Shown one piece after another: positions 38,671 to 47,038 of a stretch of DNA of 54,858 bases. The position numbers and the translations under genes were made by a program. The stretch spans positions 1 through 54,858 of the forward strand of contig JANBQS010000028.1 in NCBI GenBank assembly GCA_027577415.1. The letters run 5' to 3'. Each line of letters begins with the position of its first letter. The stretch's first letter is position 1. The notes below the pieces were generated by a model. That model had not been told where the DNA came from and did not search any database. It saw only the letters and a program-made list of their open reading frames with translations. Source of the DNA: Coemansia sp. RSA 922 (taxonomy: Eukaryota; Kickxellomycota; Kickxellomycetes; Kickxellales; Kickxellaceae).

Positions 38671-39033
38671 ATGCTGCCCGCCACCGATTCAGAATATTCT
38701 GACCCCCACACGATTATTGTCGCATATCTTGGGCTGTACCATCCAAATGGAAGATATTATGCATTTCTACGCGGCAGTATTGTTAATCTAGATGCTTTGC
38801 GAGAGGAGGAAGGTCGTCATTACATTTCTGAAGAGGTAAATAGCGTTAAAAATCTTAGTCGTGCAATGTACGACAGTAGCCTCAATTGGCTAGGGGATTT
38901 AGACGAAACCACACCCTATATTATTGAGGGCTGCAAGTATATCCATGTTGGGGACGAGACAGAGGTGAACAACATGGAGAAGGGGATGAGTAATATAGTG
39001 GCCAATAACGCTCAAATCTGTGGCCACTTTTAA
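38671..39033 (+). CDS. Tandem orphan family, paralogue 3, 120 aa
   Basis: The ATG at 38671 follows a leader of the same design as in the other two copies. Conserved blocks: IIVAYLG (beta-like), GRYYAFLRGS, NLDALREEE, ISEEV, LSRAMYDSSLNWLGDLDE, CKYIHVGDE, then a helical, variable C-terminus. Predicted cytosolic. Nucleotide similarity to paralogue 2 runs through promoter and coding region, so the pair stems from a recent tandem duplication of a unit of about 0.9 kb. Function unknown. TATA plus G-run promoters suggest inducible, high-amplitude expression. Confidence 0.8.
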   Translation: MLPATDSEYSDPHTIIVAYLGLYHPNGRYYAFLRGSIVNLDALREEEGRHYISEEVNSVKNLSRAMYDSSLNWLGDLDETTPYIIEGCKYIHVGDETEVNNMEKGMSNIVANNAQICGHF

Positions 39034-39222
39034 TTATTTCCAAAAAAAAATTTAAATAAAAAACTTGACGCATCATCCACATTTATTCACAGTAAACCAA
39101 AATTTTTTATACACACCATAAACTGCTGATGGCACCGCCAATATGTACACATATCTGAGTTTTTTTGCTTGTTGTCGTTTGTAGATTATCTTTGAACATT
39201 TATTGTCTGTCGTATATACTCA

Positions 39223-40923
39223 ATGTCTTTTGTCTCTATTTTTCAAACCCTCCCGCCTCATGTTGTTCAGATGATAGTCAGCCACGTCGAGAGATGTAGC
39301 CGCTTGTCGTTTGATGGCCTGAGTGACGACGTCAAGGGGCGCCCGGATTTACTCATGCCGTTGCTGTCGGTATGCCACAACTTTTGCGACATTGTGTATA
39401 GTCAGTTCAGCAGTCGTTGTAGTCTCTACTTTGATGTCGACGCAGACAACATGGCGGCCTTTTGGTCTGGCTGGCCCTCGCGTCTCAACAAGCGAAACCA
39501 CGCCTCCCACCACTTGGTCAAAAGGCTGACTCTCAAGTCGAACCTGCAGACCATTCTCTCTGGCAAGGCACTGGATATGCTGTCGCGTCCTCCATTCAGT
39601 AATGGCATATTTCCAAGAACTCGCTTTATACACTTTAATATTGCTTGGCCGAGGGAACAAGAGCGCGAGGTAGACAACGAGGCTCTTTTGTCGGATTCGG
39701 AGGCTAGCATTTACGCGTTTGTACAGCGGGTCAAGCAGCTAGCGCCAATGGTCAACCACATTAGCATTACCCCTCAATACGTCACCCTTATCCAGCACGA
39801 ACCCACTATCCATCTTTTTGGCAGCCTGGTCTCACAGCTATTTCACCTTGCTAGTTGCGTTGAATACCGGTCTTCTGGCATGAATATTCCCATGGTACTG
39901 CGCTCGGAGCTTCTTCACGGCTTGACTCATATCACCTACGATAGCAAGGGCTATACTGTGGACGTCCGTGGACAACTCACGCAGGTGATACGGCAAAGCT
40001 CACAGACCCTTCAGTATTTGGTCATTCAAGCACGTGTGTTCATTGATGTCGCTGGCCTCATCCAAAATGCCGACGGCAATTACATAAAGTACCCGAACCT
40101 GAGGACGCTAAAGTTGGAACAGCGTAAAAGTACCCCGCCCACCCACCGACCAGACACTAGTGGTGTTGTCCTGTTCCCCAACTTACGGCATCTAACTATT
40201 AACGACCATTATCCATTTGGCGACGACGTAGCTTTCCGGGGCAACTCTACGACTCTCGAGTATCTGTGCATTATGCCAAGGCGAGAGACCTGCGACATTC
40301 TACGCCAATACAGCGTCTTTACGGCTTCTAGCCATCCGAAGCTACAATGCGTAAAAGTGAGTGGATTACCTGACGACGTGCCTACCCACTTTCAATCCAC
40401 AAATTTGTTTACGCAGTTTGTACTCAATATTGCGCCTGGCGCTTCTGCGCGAGGGATTGCGGTATCAGAGCCAGTGGACGATACATTTCATGCGCTGGAC
40501 AATCTACATAACCATGCATGTATCCAAGTACTTGTCCTACCTGACACAGTACTTCCACTCTGGTTTGCCGTATCTCTAATCAGGTGGCTTCCTCTTCTCT
40601 CGGACTTGCACTGCCTGTCGATATTCGCAGACCCTTTAACTGACGAAGCCTCGCTGGCCGAGGTAAATGCCTATATACAGTCGTTTCGCAGCTTGATAAA
40701 CAACCGGCTCCGCTGCTGGCGTCTCAGCAAGGCCAATAGCTCCTATTTCGTGCAGATCGTGATATGTGTAACGGTTGTGACAGCGATATGTCCCAACTTT
40801 AACCATATCGCCTTGCCGAGCATTTCACATAACAATTTTATGACAGTTCTGAAAGATGCCATCGAAACTGGCAAGTACAAGCAGTACGAACCACGCTTGC
40901 GGCGGTTGCTATTCTGGAAGTGA
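39223..40923 (+). CDS. F-box/LRR-like protein of a kickxellalean-type family, 566 aa
   Basis: The N-terminus LPPHVVQMIVSHVERCSRLSF followed by LMPLLSVCHNFCDIVYSQF (residues 10-65) has F-box-like helices. The rest is irregular leucine-rich repeat-like sequence (for example YPNLRTLKLEQ, FPNLRHLTINDHYPF, TLEYLCIMPR). From memory, proteins with this N-terminus and ending form large families in Coemansia-type genomes. They may be substrate receptors of SCF ligases, but this is inferred. A relic of the same family lies at 22048-22443. The ATG at 39223 fits the family N-terminus. Confidence 0.8.
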   Translation: MSFVSIFQTLPPHVVQMIVSHVERCSRLSFDGLSDDVKGRPDLLMPLLSVCHNFCDIVYSQFSSRCSLYFDVDADNMAAFWSGWPSRLNKRNHASHHLVKRLTLKSNLQTILSGKALDMLSRPPFSNGIFPRTRFIHFNIAWPREQEREVDNEALLSDSEASIYAFVQRVKQLAPMVNHISITPQYVTLIQHEPTIHLFGSLVSQLFHLASCVEYRSSGMNIPMVLRSELLHGLTHITYDSKGYTVDVRGQLTQVIRQSSQTLQYLVIQARVFIDVAGLIQNADGNYIKYPNLRTLKLEQRKSTPPTHRPDTSGVVLFPNLRHLTINDHYPFGDDVAFRGNSTTLEYLCIMPRRETCDILRQYSVFTASSHPKLQCVKVSGLPDDVPTHFQSTNLFTQFVLNIAPGASARGIAVSEPVDDTFHALDNLHNHACIQVLVLPDTVLPLWFAVSLIRWLPLLSDLHCLSIFADPLTDEASLAEVNAYIQSFRSLINNRLRCWRLSKANSSYFVQIVICVTVVTAICPNFNHIALPSISHNNFMTVLKDAIETGKYKQYEPRLRRLLFWK

Positions 40924-41382
40924 CCGAACCTCAACTTTAATCTTTTACAATATATTTCATATAAAATCGGCTTGGCTGTGACAATATCGGAGAAATTTAT
41001 TAGCTGTGTGCTGATTACACGTAGTGGTGGGAATAAAAGATGTTCGGCAAACTAGCAGACAGTGTGCTGCTGCAATTTATGCTAATACGCCTGCAGGATG
41101 CATATTTGTCAATTTACAATTCACTAGCAAACAACGTCTTATTGCCACATGTGTCACTACAAGAAATTAAAGATAATGATTAATGCGACTTGATGCAGCG
41201 ATGTACATGTCCAATACACACGTGAGAAATGACGGATTAGGTTTAACATTGCTGGCCAATTTCACACGAAAGGCTCGCTCATTATCAAAATGCTTTAAAA
41301 AGAACGGTGTTTGGCTCGACCTCTAATTGAAAAATATTTTTCACAACCAATACTAACCAACTCCATCTACATTTATTTTACA
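40924..41382. other. Intergenic region, no supported gene
   Basis: A 47-codon ORF starts at 41041 (MFGKLADSVLLQF) but has no recognisable relatives. Otherwise AT-rich promoter-like sequence precedes the HD-domain gene. Confidence 0.4.
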
Positions 41383-42015
41383 ATGTCTACCACTACCATG
41401 ACTCCCGAGCAACGCGTGTCCAAGGTGTTCGAGATACTCAAAACTGGCAACAAGAAGGAGCACGTTAGCGGAAAAATGACACAGCTGGATCACGCTCTTC
41501 GAGTCGCGCAGCTCGCCATGAATGGCGACGCTGATGAGGAAACCGTTTTGGCCGGTCTTACGATTGATATCGGCCACCTCATCACCCCATCAATGGTAAA
41601 CGCTGATGGTGACTACTATATTTATTACCAGGTGACTGATCAGGCTGGAAATAGGAGCGCCATTGACCACGGTAGACTTGGTGCTGATTACTTGCGCCAA
41701 ACTGGGTTCTCCAACAAGACGAGTGAGTTGGTCGAGTCTAACATCATGGCCAAGCGCTACCTACTATCCACTGGCTTTAACTTCCAAATCGGCCCCAATG
41801 ACGGTAACATTGTGCTCGCCTCAATGAAATTAGGTCTACTTTCGCCTACTGAGAAGCACGACTTTGAGAAAGACCCGCTCTTTAAGCAGAAGGTGCAGCT
41901 TGCAAAGTGGAACGACGCAGCTGTCAATACTACTGAGGTTAAGCCGCCTGTTTTGGACACTTACCGCGATATGGCTATTAAGAACCTGTTGATGTCGATG
42001 AAGACGCTGTATTGA
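41383..42015 (+). CDS. HD-domain (PhnZ-like) protein with lost metal ligands, 210 aa
   Basis: The start is taken at ATG 41383 (MSTTTMTPEQ), after a T/A leader. The fold is recognisable from QLDHALRVAQLA (His37), AGLTIDIGH where HD-family diiron enzymes have LLHDLGH, DHGRLGADYLRQTGF (His96), VESNIMAKRYL where the family has EGHVxAKRYL, and KWNDAA where the family has WDD. Compared with PhnZ-type mixed-valent diiron oxygenases, three of six metal ligands appear changed: Ile61 for His, Asn120 for His and Asn177 for Asp. It is therefore probably inactive in the usual chemistry, or binds one metal or a ligand only. The scaffold around the former active site is well kept, suggesting selection. Confidence 0.8.
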   Translation: MSTTTMTPEQRVSKVFEILKTGNKKEHVSGKMTQLDHALRVAQLAMNGDADEETVLAGLTIDIGHLITPSMVNADGDYYIYYQVTDQAGNRSAIDHGRLGADYLRQTGFSNKTSELVESNIMAKRYLLSTGFNFQIGPNDGNIVLASMKLGLLSPTEKHDFEKDPLFKQKVQLAKWNDAAVNTTEVKPPVLDTYRDMAIKNLLMSMKTLY

Positions 42016-42113
42016 GACTCTGTACGGGGTAGATCTATGATCTTTGACTCTGAGAACATCTCGATGCAATAGCTAATTATACTACAAATATATAAATTTG
42101 CCCTATATGAGTA

Positions 42114-42239
42114 TATTCCCAACCACATGCGTGAGGCTTGCGCCTCTGTAATCTTAGGAATTTTGTGCTGACAGAACACAGCTCCCAGTTGGGCACTCGG
42201 CTCTTAACACAACAGTTCCGGTTATTAACAAGAACTGAG
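42114..42239 (+). repeat. Diverged direct repeat, copy A
   Basis: About 125 bases similar (roughly two thirds identical by eye) to 43650-43772, running from TATTCCC..CCACATGC through a TTTTGTG.T.ACAGA.CACAG block and GCACTCGGCTCTTA to ATTAAC. Both copies lie just downstream of a gene stop. Short stems are visible in each (GAGGC-TTGC-GCCTC here), but no known RNA family is recognised. Confidence 0.55.
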
Positions 42240-43113
42240 CGCCGTTTCACGTACTCAACTAATCGGTTTGGCTCATTTTGCTCAGCGCGGTTTTACAAGT
42301 ACCAACATAATGTGGGAGTTATTATGTGATAAGCATGATAACATGGCAATAACTGTGTGGAAATGAATAATGTCATTGTTGTTGTTGTTAGTGGCTGTGG
42401 TAACAGTTTAAGATATACCTTTGCGCCATGAGAACGATCAATATTTCACTCACGCTTGCTAGCAAAAACTCCACATTAAGTGTTGGTTTAATTTTTTTAT
42501 GTGTTACTAACATTTGAATAAGAAGCTCTCTGGCAAAAAAAGCCTCAAGGGCTGCTTACAAGCGGGCAAGAGCTTGAAAGCTAAACGATTTGAAATCCAC
42601 AAAAGGATAAGAGAATATTGGATAAAATCAAGCCGAGCAGGACTAATTTGCGCATACTATAAGCCTCTATATGCCTCTCTCGAATAGGCATAATAGTGTC
42701 ATTGTCAACAACAATGACATGGTTGTTGCTCACTACATCTTGGTCTATATTTTAATGGCCGGAAAGCGCACGTAAGGGACAAAATAGCTGTGAAGCACAG
42801 CCTCTCCACATTTATTCAAGGGACGTGTGGCATAGATCCAAAACATTGCAAGAACCACTTGCTAGACACGTCAGTAGCAATCTGGTATGGTGGCGTAGTA
42901 GCGAACAAGGGCTACGCAAGATAAACGGGCACTACACCAGTATGTGACAAAAGCCAGCCACCGCCCATTCGTTTTCGGTTTAGCAAAAGGGAACAATGCC
43001 AGGGTTGGCAGGCTAAACAAGCAAACATTACGTTGAAAGGTTCACATACTACGCAATTATCTGCATGACAAATTTTCACACACCTTTGGTCAAAAAAGAT
43101 GGCCAGGACCGCA
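42240..43113. other. Intergenic stretch with one small hairpin
   Basis: No gene is supported. A perfect 9-bp stem TGTCATTGT / ACAATGACA with a 5-base loop lies at 42697-42719. The remainder is AT-rich promoter-like sequence before the secreted-protein gene. Confidence 0.45.
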
Positions 43114-43121
43114 TATATTAA
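43114..43121 (+). promoter_or_regulatory. TATA-like box of the GPI-type protein gene
   Basis: TATATTAA about 95 bases before the ATG at 43209, in a GC-richer surround. Confidence 0.4.
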
Positions 43122-43208
43122 GCGGCAAGCTCAACACTGTCCAAAAGTTTAGATCTTTAGCTTGTGACACTTTTTTTACTCTTCCAATCCTTTCATTTTT
43201 TAATACTC

Positions 43209-43577
43209 ATGTCACTAGTCAAGTACACAATCCTCGTAGTCTTTCTGACTCTTGCGCATAGCTCGACAGCTGAGATGGCTGAAGTAGGATATGCGCCGCA
43301 GACATTGGTAGCCGCTCAGCAATATATGATCAACAGACCCTACTTGGCTCAGGGCGATGGCATGCACGGTCACGGTCATGTATATGAGCGCGCTGGTAGT
43401 GATGTTGAGGGCGATGGAGGCAGCGATGGCGGAAACGATGATGGAAGCCAGGTGTTTAGAGACTTTGAGATATCTTCGTCTGAAATCAAGGATAACTCTG
43501 CCGCATCCCCATGTGGTGGTTACTCGGCGCTAACTGCGCTACTGGCTGCTGGCAGCGTGTGGACAGCTATCTTTTAG
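43209..43577 (+). CDS. Small secreted, probably GPI-anchored protein, 122 aa
   Basis: The ATG at 43209 gives a clean signal peptide (KYTILVVFLTLAHSSTA, cleavage near residue 21). The mature part is hydrophilic, with a HGHGH motif near residue 55 and a Gly/Asp/Ser-rich acidic run (residues about 62-80). A C-terminal hydrophobic tail (YSALTALLAAGSVWTAIF) after a Ser/Ala/Gly stretch is the usual GPI-attachment signal. A cell-wall or surface role is likely. The His/Asp-rich part could bind metal ions, which is speculative. No family is recognised. Confidence 0.7.
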   Translation: MSLVKYTILVVFLTLAHSSTAEMAEVGYAPQTLVAAQQYMINRPYLAQGDGMHGHGHVYERAGSDVEGDGGSDGGNDDGSQVFRDFEISSSEIKDNSAASPCGGYSALTALLAAGSVWTAIF

Positions 43578-43649
43578 TAGCACTTTCAAACATTATCCAT
43601 CTCTTATTCCCAAAAACTAGTTTAAGAAAGTAAAATTACCTTTTAAGAA

Positions 43650-43772
43650 TATTGCCCCGACCACATGCATGTGGCCTACACTTCGGAAACATTCCAAATA
43701 TTTTGTGTTAACGGACCACAGTTCCCTGTCAGCCACTCGGCTCTTTACACCGCAGCCCCAACTACTAACGAG
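43650..43772 (+). repeat. Diverged direct repeat, copy B
   Basis: Counterpart of 42114-42239, here starting about 75 bases downstream of the GPI-type gene. The most conserved parts are CCACATGC, TTTTGTGTTAAC.GA.CACAG and CACTCGGCTCTT. The two copies bracket the GPI-type gene, as expected if a gene plus its 3' flank, or a small mobile element, was duplicated. Confidence 0.55.
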
Positions 43773-43968
43773 TATTGTGTATATCTTTGCGTATCCAATC
43801 CTTTTCTGTGCCGTCAACTCTCGGATGTACTTTGGCGTCCCAGCATTTCTCTAGAAATCTGGCGGCCTTGGCTCTCGGGTTGCTTTCCGACGCCTCTTCA
43901 CCTCTGATCTGAGCGTCATTCTGCGGGAGCCCAAGGCTTCTCGTACTCTTTCCTCAGCCTTCGCAAAA

Positions 43969-45017
43969 TTAGATACACAACCCACCATCGATGACCAAGA
44001 CCTACTTTTTTGTTGTGATAAATGTAGTTTTTTTTGAAAGGGATTAGATACACAAACCAAAATACAGCATGCGAAATAGCAATAATGTTCTCCACAACTT
44101 ACCTGCCCTGTGACATATCGGGCTTCAGCTAGATACGCGGCGCCATGTGCTACATCTTCGACAGAGCCGGCATACGATAGCGGAGCTCTACTAATCATTT
44201 CCTGTGTAGATGGCCGTTCCAGAATATCTCGAGTGAGCTCGGTTTCAATGAATCCAGGAGCAATAGCATTGACTCGCACGCCACGCGGTCCGAGCTCTTT
44301 AGCCAGAGCCTTGGTAAACCCGATGAGCCCAGCTTTAGAGGCAGCATAGGCTGACTGGCCCGCGTTGCCATGTAACCCGATCACGCTAGATACATTGATA
44401 ATGACGCCGGATCTCTGTCTAATCATCGCTGGTGCCAGTTCCTTACTCAACATCATTGCGCTGACTAGATTGGTGTTCAGCGTGTCCATTAAATCAGCCT
44501 GTGACATTCGCATCAAAAGTGCGTCGCGGGATATACCGGCGGCGTTGACCAGGATATCCATTCGGCCGCCCATGCCAGATCGGGCCAGCTTTGCCAACTC
44601 GGCTATGCATGATGAGTCAAGGACGTCACAAGATATCGCTGTGGACTGTGGTGTTACTGGCTCACTGGTTGGATGTAATGGTCGCGCTTCGTCCAACTTG
44701 AGTTTGAGTGCTTCCAGCTTTTCTTGATCTCGTCCGGTTACTACTAGACGCGCTCCACGACGTGCTAGCTCTAGCGCTATGGCGCCGCCGATCCCGCCCG
44801 TAGCCCCCGTCACTAGCGCTGTCTTGCCAACCAGCGTGCTAGCCGTTGCAGCAAATAAACGCGCTTTGGTCATTAAATTTAGAGTCTGAACATTAAAACG
44901 AATGGAGCGATAAAGACATGCACCCATCATCATTAGTTCCTTCACACTAGCCGATTCACGTGATACCCTAAACTTTTTTGCAGTGACTCGGTTCAATCCA
45001 TACATGCCCCCTTCCAT
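43969..45017 (-). CDS. Mitochondrial-type 3-oxoacyl-ACP reductase (SDR, OAR1/FabG-like), two exons
   Basis: Exon 1 is 45017-44103 and exon 2 is 44001-43969. The 101-bp intron (GTAAGT donor, GTAG acceptor) is inferred because reading through gives a non-family tail, while splicing gives the typical FabG ending VTGQ-VLVIDGGLCI. The Rossmann motif is TGATGGIGG, then NAAG, the catalytic Ser in NVSSVIG and Tyr-x3-Lys in YAASK. The start is uncertain: ATGs at 45017, 45005, 44933 (MMMGACLYRS, presequence-like) and 44873 all fit, giving about 267-315 aa. Expected role: ketoacyl reduction in mitochondrial fatty acid synthesis on ACP, whose gene is at 32642. Confidence 0.88.
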
Positions 45018-45575
45018 TCCAATCCATGGTCTACTCGAGCCGCGAACTGAAAGATGGGGGAAGGGAGGTGCGAAATTTTTTTAACAAAAAAAATGGTAGG
45101 TGAAGTGAGTGTGGGCCAAAAGCAAGAGTATAGGAAACCTTCCTCTTTCCCCTCCTTGCAGCTTCAAACATTTAAAAAAATTTACTTTTTTTGACAACAT
45201 ATAAAAAGGTATGCACATCTCAGCACTTTGTTGTTGTAAATGTGTTGGACCACCCCTGCGATTGGATTTCGAGATTCTTGCTAGCACCGCAATCCTTTTT
45301 TGAATAACCAGATCGGGAAGGCCAATTGCTGGACTGTGGGACTATACTTTGGCGACGCTAAAGAGAGAGAAAGCAAGCGTGTGGTTGCCGACTTTAAGCT
45401 TTATTCAATGCGTAAATGCCTTATTACTAACTCTTTAATTTCTCTATTTTGTGCTCTGCTCTACTTTTTTGTATATCGGCCCTGACCTTTTTCTAACATT
45501 GGTTGTGTTATTACTCGATTGGGATTTGGATTCGACCTTCTGCTTTGGCGCAATTTACCTTTTTTAATTTATTAG
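45018..45575. other. Divergent intergenic region between reductase and eS19
   Basis: TATAAAAA near 45200 and long T/C tracts. The sequence just before the eS19 ATG ends TTTATTAG, an acceptor-like motif, so a 5' UTR intron for the ribosomal protein gene is possible. No ORF is supported. Confidence 0.4.
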
Positions 45576-46016
45576 ATGGCTGGTGGTATCACCGTTAAGG
45601 ACGTTCACGCTAAGGCCTTTGTTGCCGCTTATGCTGCTCACTTGAAGCGCTCGGGTAAGCTCGAGATTCCCGCCTGGACCGAGTACGCCAAGACTGGCTC
45701 GCACAAGGAGCAGTCTCCCAACGACCCCGACTGGTTCTACGTTCGCGCTGCATCGGTTGCCCGTCACATCTACATCCGCGGTGGTGTTGGTATCGGAGCT
45801 CTGTCCAAGCGCTATGGTGGCGCCAAGCGTCGTGGATCGCGCCCCAACCACCACGCCGATGCCTCGACCAACGTCGCCCGCAAGGTCGTCCAGGGTCTGG
45901 AGAAGCTCGGTCTCCTTGAGAAGCACACCGACGGTGGCCGCAAGATCACCTCGGCTGGCCAGCGCGACCTCGACCGCATCGCCGTCCAGGTTGCCAAGGC
46001 TAACGCCTCGGAGTAA
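45576..46016 (+). CDS. RPS19: 40S ribosomal protein eS19, 146 aa
   Basis: Recognised over its whole length: VKDVHAKAFVAAYAAHLKRSGK, then PDWFYVRAASVARHIYIRG, YGGAKRRGSRPNHH and LEKLGLLEK, ending TSAGQRDLDRIA. Length equals other fungal eS19. Codon use is strongly biased to C-ending codons (GCC, AAG, GTC), unlike the AT-rich orphan genes, as expected for very high expression. It assembles in the head of the small subunit and is needed for 18S rRNA 3' processing. Confidence 0.98.
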   Translation: MAGGITVKDVHAKAFVAAYAAHLKRSGKLEIPAWTEYAKTGSHKEQSPNDPDWFYVRAASVARHIYIRGGVGIGALSKRYGGAKRRGSRPNHHADASTNVARKVVQGLEKLGLLEKHTDGGRKITSAGQRDLDRIAVQVAKANASE

Positions 46017-46114
46017 ACATTAAAAAAAAGCTCAATAAATTTGGTCTTTTTCACTCTGTTCTTTTTTTGTGATAATTCATGATCTGAAAAAAAAAAAAAA
46101 GTACTTTGAAACCC

Positions 46115-46906
46115 CTATTTACCCTCGGGTACATAGTCCTTTGTCAAGTCGATGCCGACCAAGTGAGTGTTGGTAATCTTTGTGATACGCGACGACTTTT
46201 TGGTCTTTTTGACATCCTTCTCCTCCTTCTCCTCGCGCGTCTCGGCTTGCATTCGCTTCAGCCCGGCTCTCTCCATCTCTCTGCTTAGCTCTGGTTCGTC
46301 GGGGACTTGGAGCTGCAGCCAGCTAGTTTTCATATCATCGTCAATGGCGTTCTCCAGAGCCATATCGTTATAGAAAATATACCTCGGGCGCTTGGTCTTA
46401 TCAGACATGATCAAAATACGCTGCTTCTTATGCAACTCGGCAATAACACTAGAAGTGTCCAAATACGAGTCCGCAAGTTTCTTAACCTCTAATCCACCAC
46501 GATCAGGCAATTTCCTCAGGTATTCGACTAGCTCATCAGCGGTACGTATATCAAACTCTGGTCTGTATGCAAAGGTGTTATTCTTGGCCGTGTAGATTAC
46601 TTTGGCGTTGTTTGTTAGGTGCTGGAACTCGGGCCCGTCGTCACGAAACTCGCTTATATGTAGACGGATCTCGTCCGCTGTACATGGTCGCTGTGACTGT
46701 TTGAGAAATGTGATTATCTGGTGGACTCGAGTCAAGACACTGGCCTCCTCGTGTGCACGCTCGATGTGCGGCGCATTGGCTGATTGCCTGGGCGGAGCGC
46801 GAGACGATAAGGCTGTCGATGGGTTTATCGCCCGGCGCTGTGCCAGTACGGGCTGTGTAGCCACTCGCTTTTTGAAATCTTTGCGCTGTGCTAACAAGTC
46901 TGACAT
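46115..46906 (-). CDS. TFIIE beta subunit (TFA2/GTF2E2-like), 263 aa
   Basis: The start is the ATG at 46906 (MSDLLAQRKDFKKRV); an upstream TTG only extends the frame. A winged-helix region lies at about residues 55-130 (TRVHQIITFLKQSQRPCTADEIR). The family block LRKLPDRGGLEVKKLADSYLD follows, then PRYIFYND, the VPDEPEL motif and a Lys/Glu-rich tail. TFIIE recruits and regulates TFIIH at RNA polymerase II promoters. It converges on eS19 and lies downstream of TOP3A on the same strand, 132 bp apart. Confidence 0.93.
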   Translation of the reverse strand: MSDLLAQRKDFKKRVATQPVLAQRRAINPSTALSSRAPPRQSANAPHIERAHEEASVLTRVHQIITFLKQSQRPCTADEIRLHISEFRDDGPEFQHLTNNAKVIYTAKNNTFAYRPEFDIRTADELVEYLRKLPDRGGLEVKKLADSYLDTSSVIAELHKKQRILIMSDKTKRPRYIFYNDMALENAIDDDMKTSWLQLQVPDEPELSREMERAGLKRMQAETREEKEEKDVKKTKKSSRITKITNTHLVGIDLTKDYVPEGK

Positions 46907-47038
46907 ATTGTGGCCCAAAAAAAATACAAAATGAAAAAAATGAAAATATAGTTTAAATAATAAGGTATATATTTTCTCGTCAAAGAGAGCTGTAAAAAGT
47001 ACTTGTGACTGGTATTTTGATCGCTTACGGGATAGTTA

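Noticed and set aside
41041..41184. 47-codon ORF starting MFGKLADSV
   Set aside because: Too short and without relatives or promoter; could be a promoter-region chance ORF.
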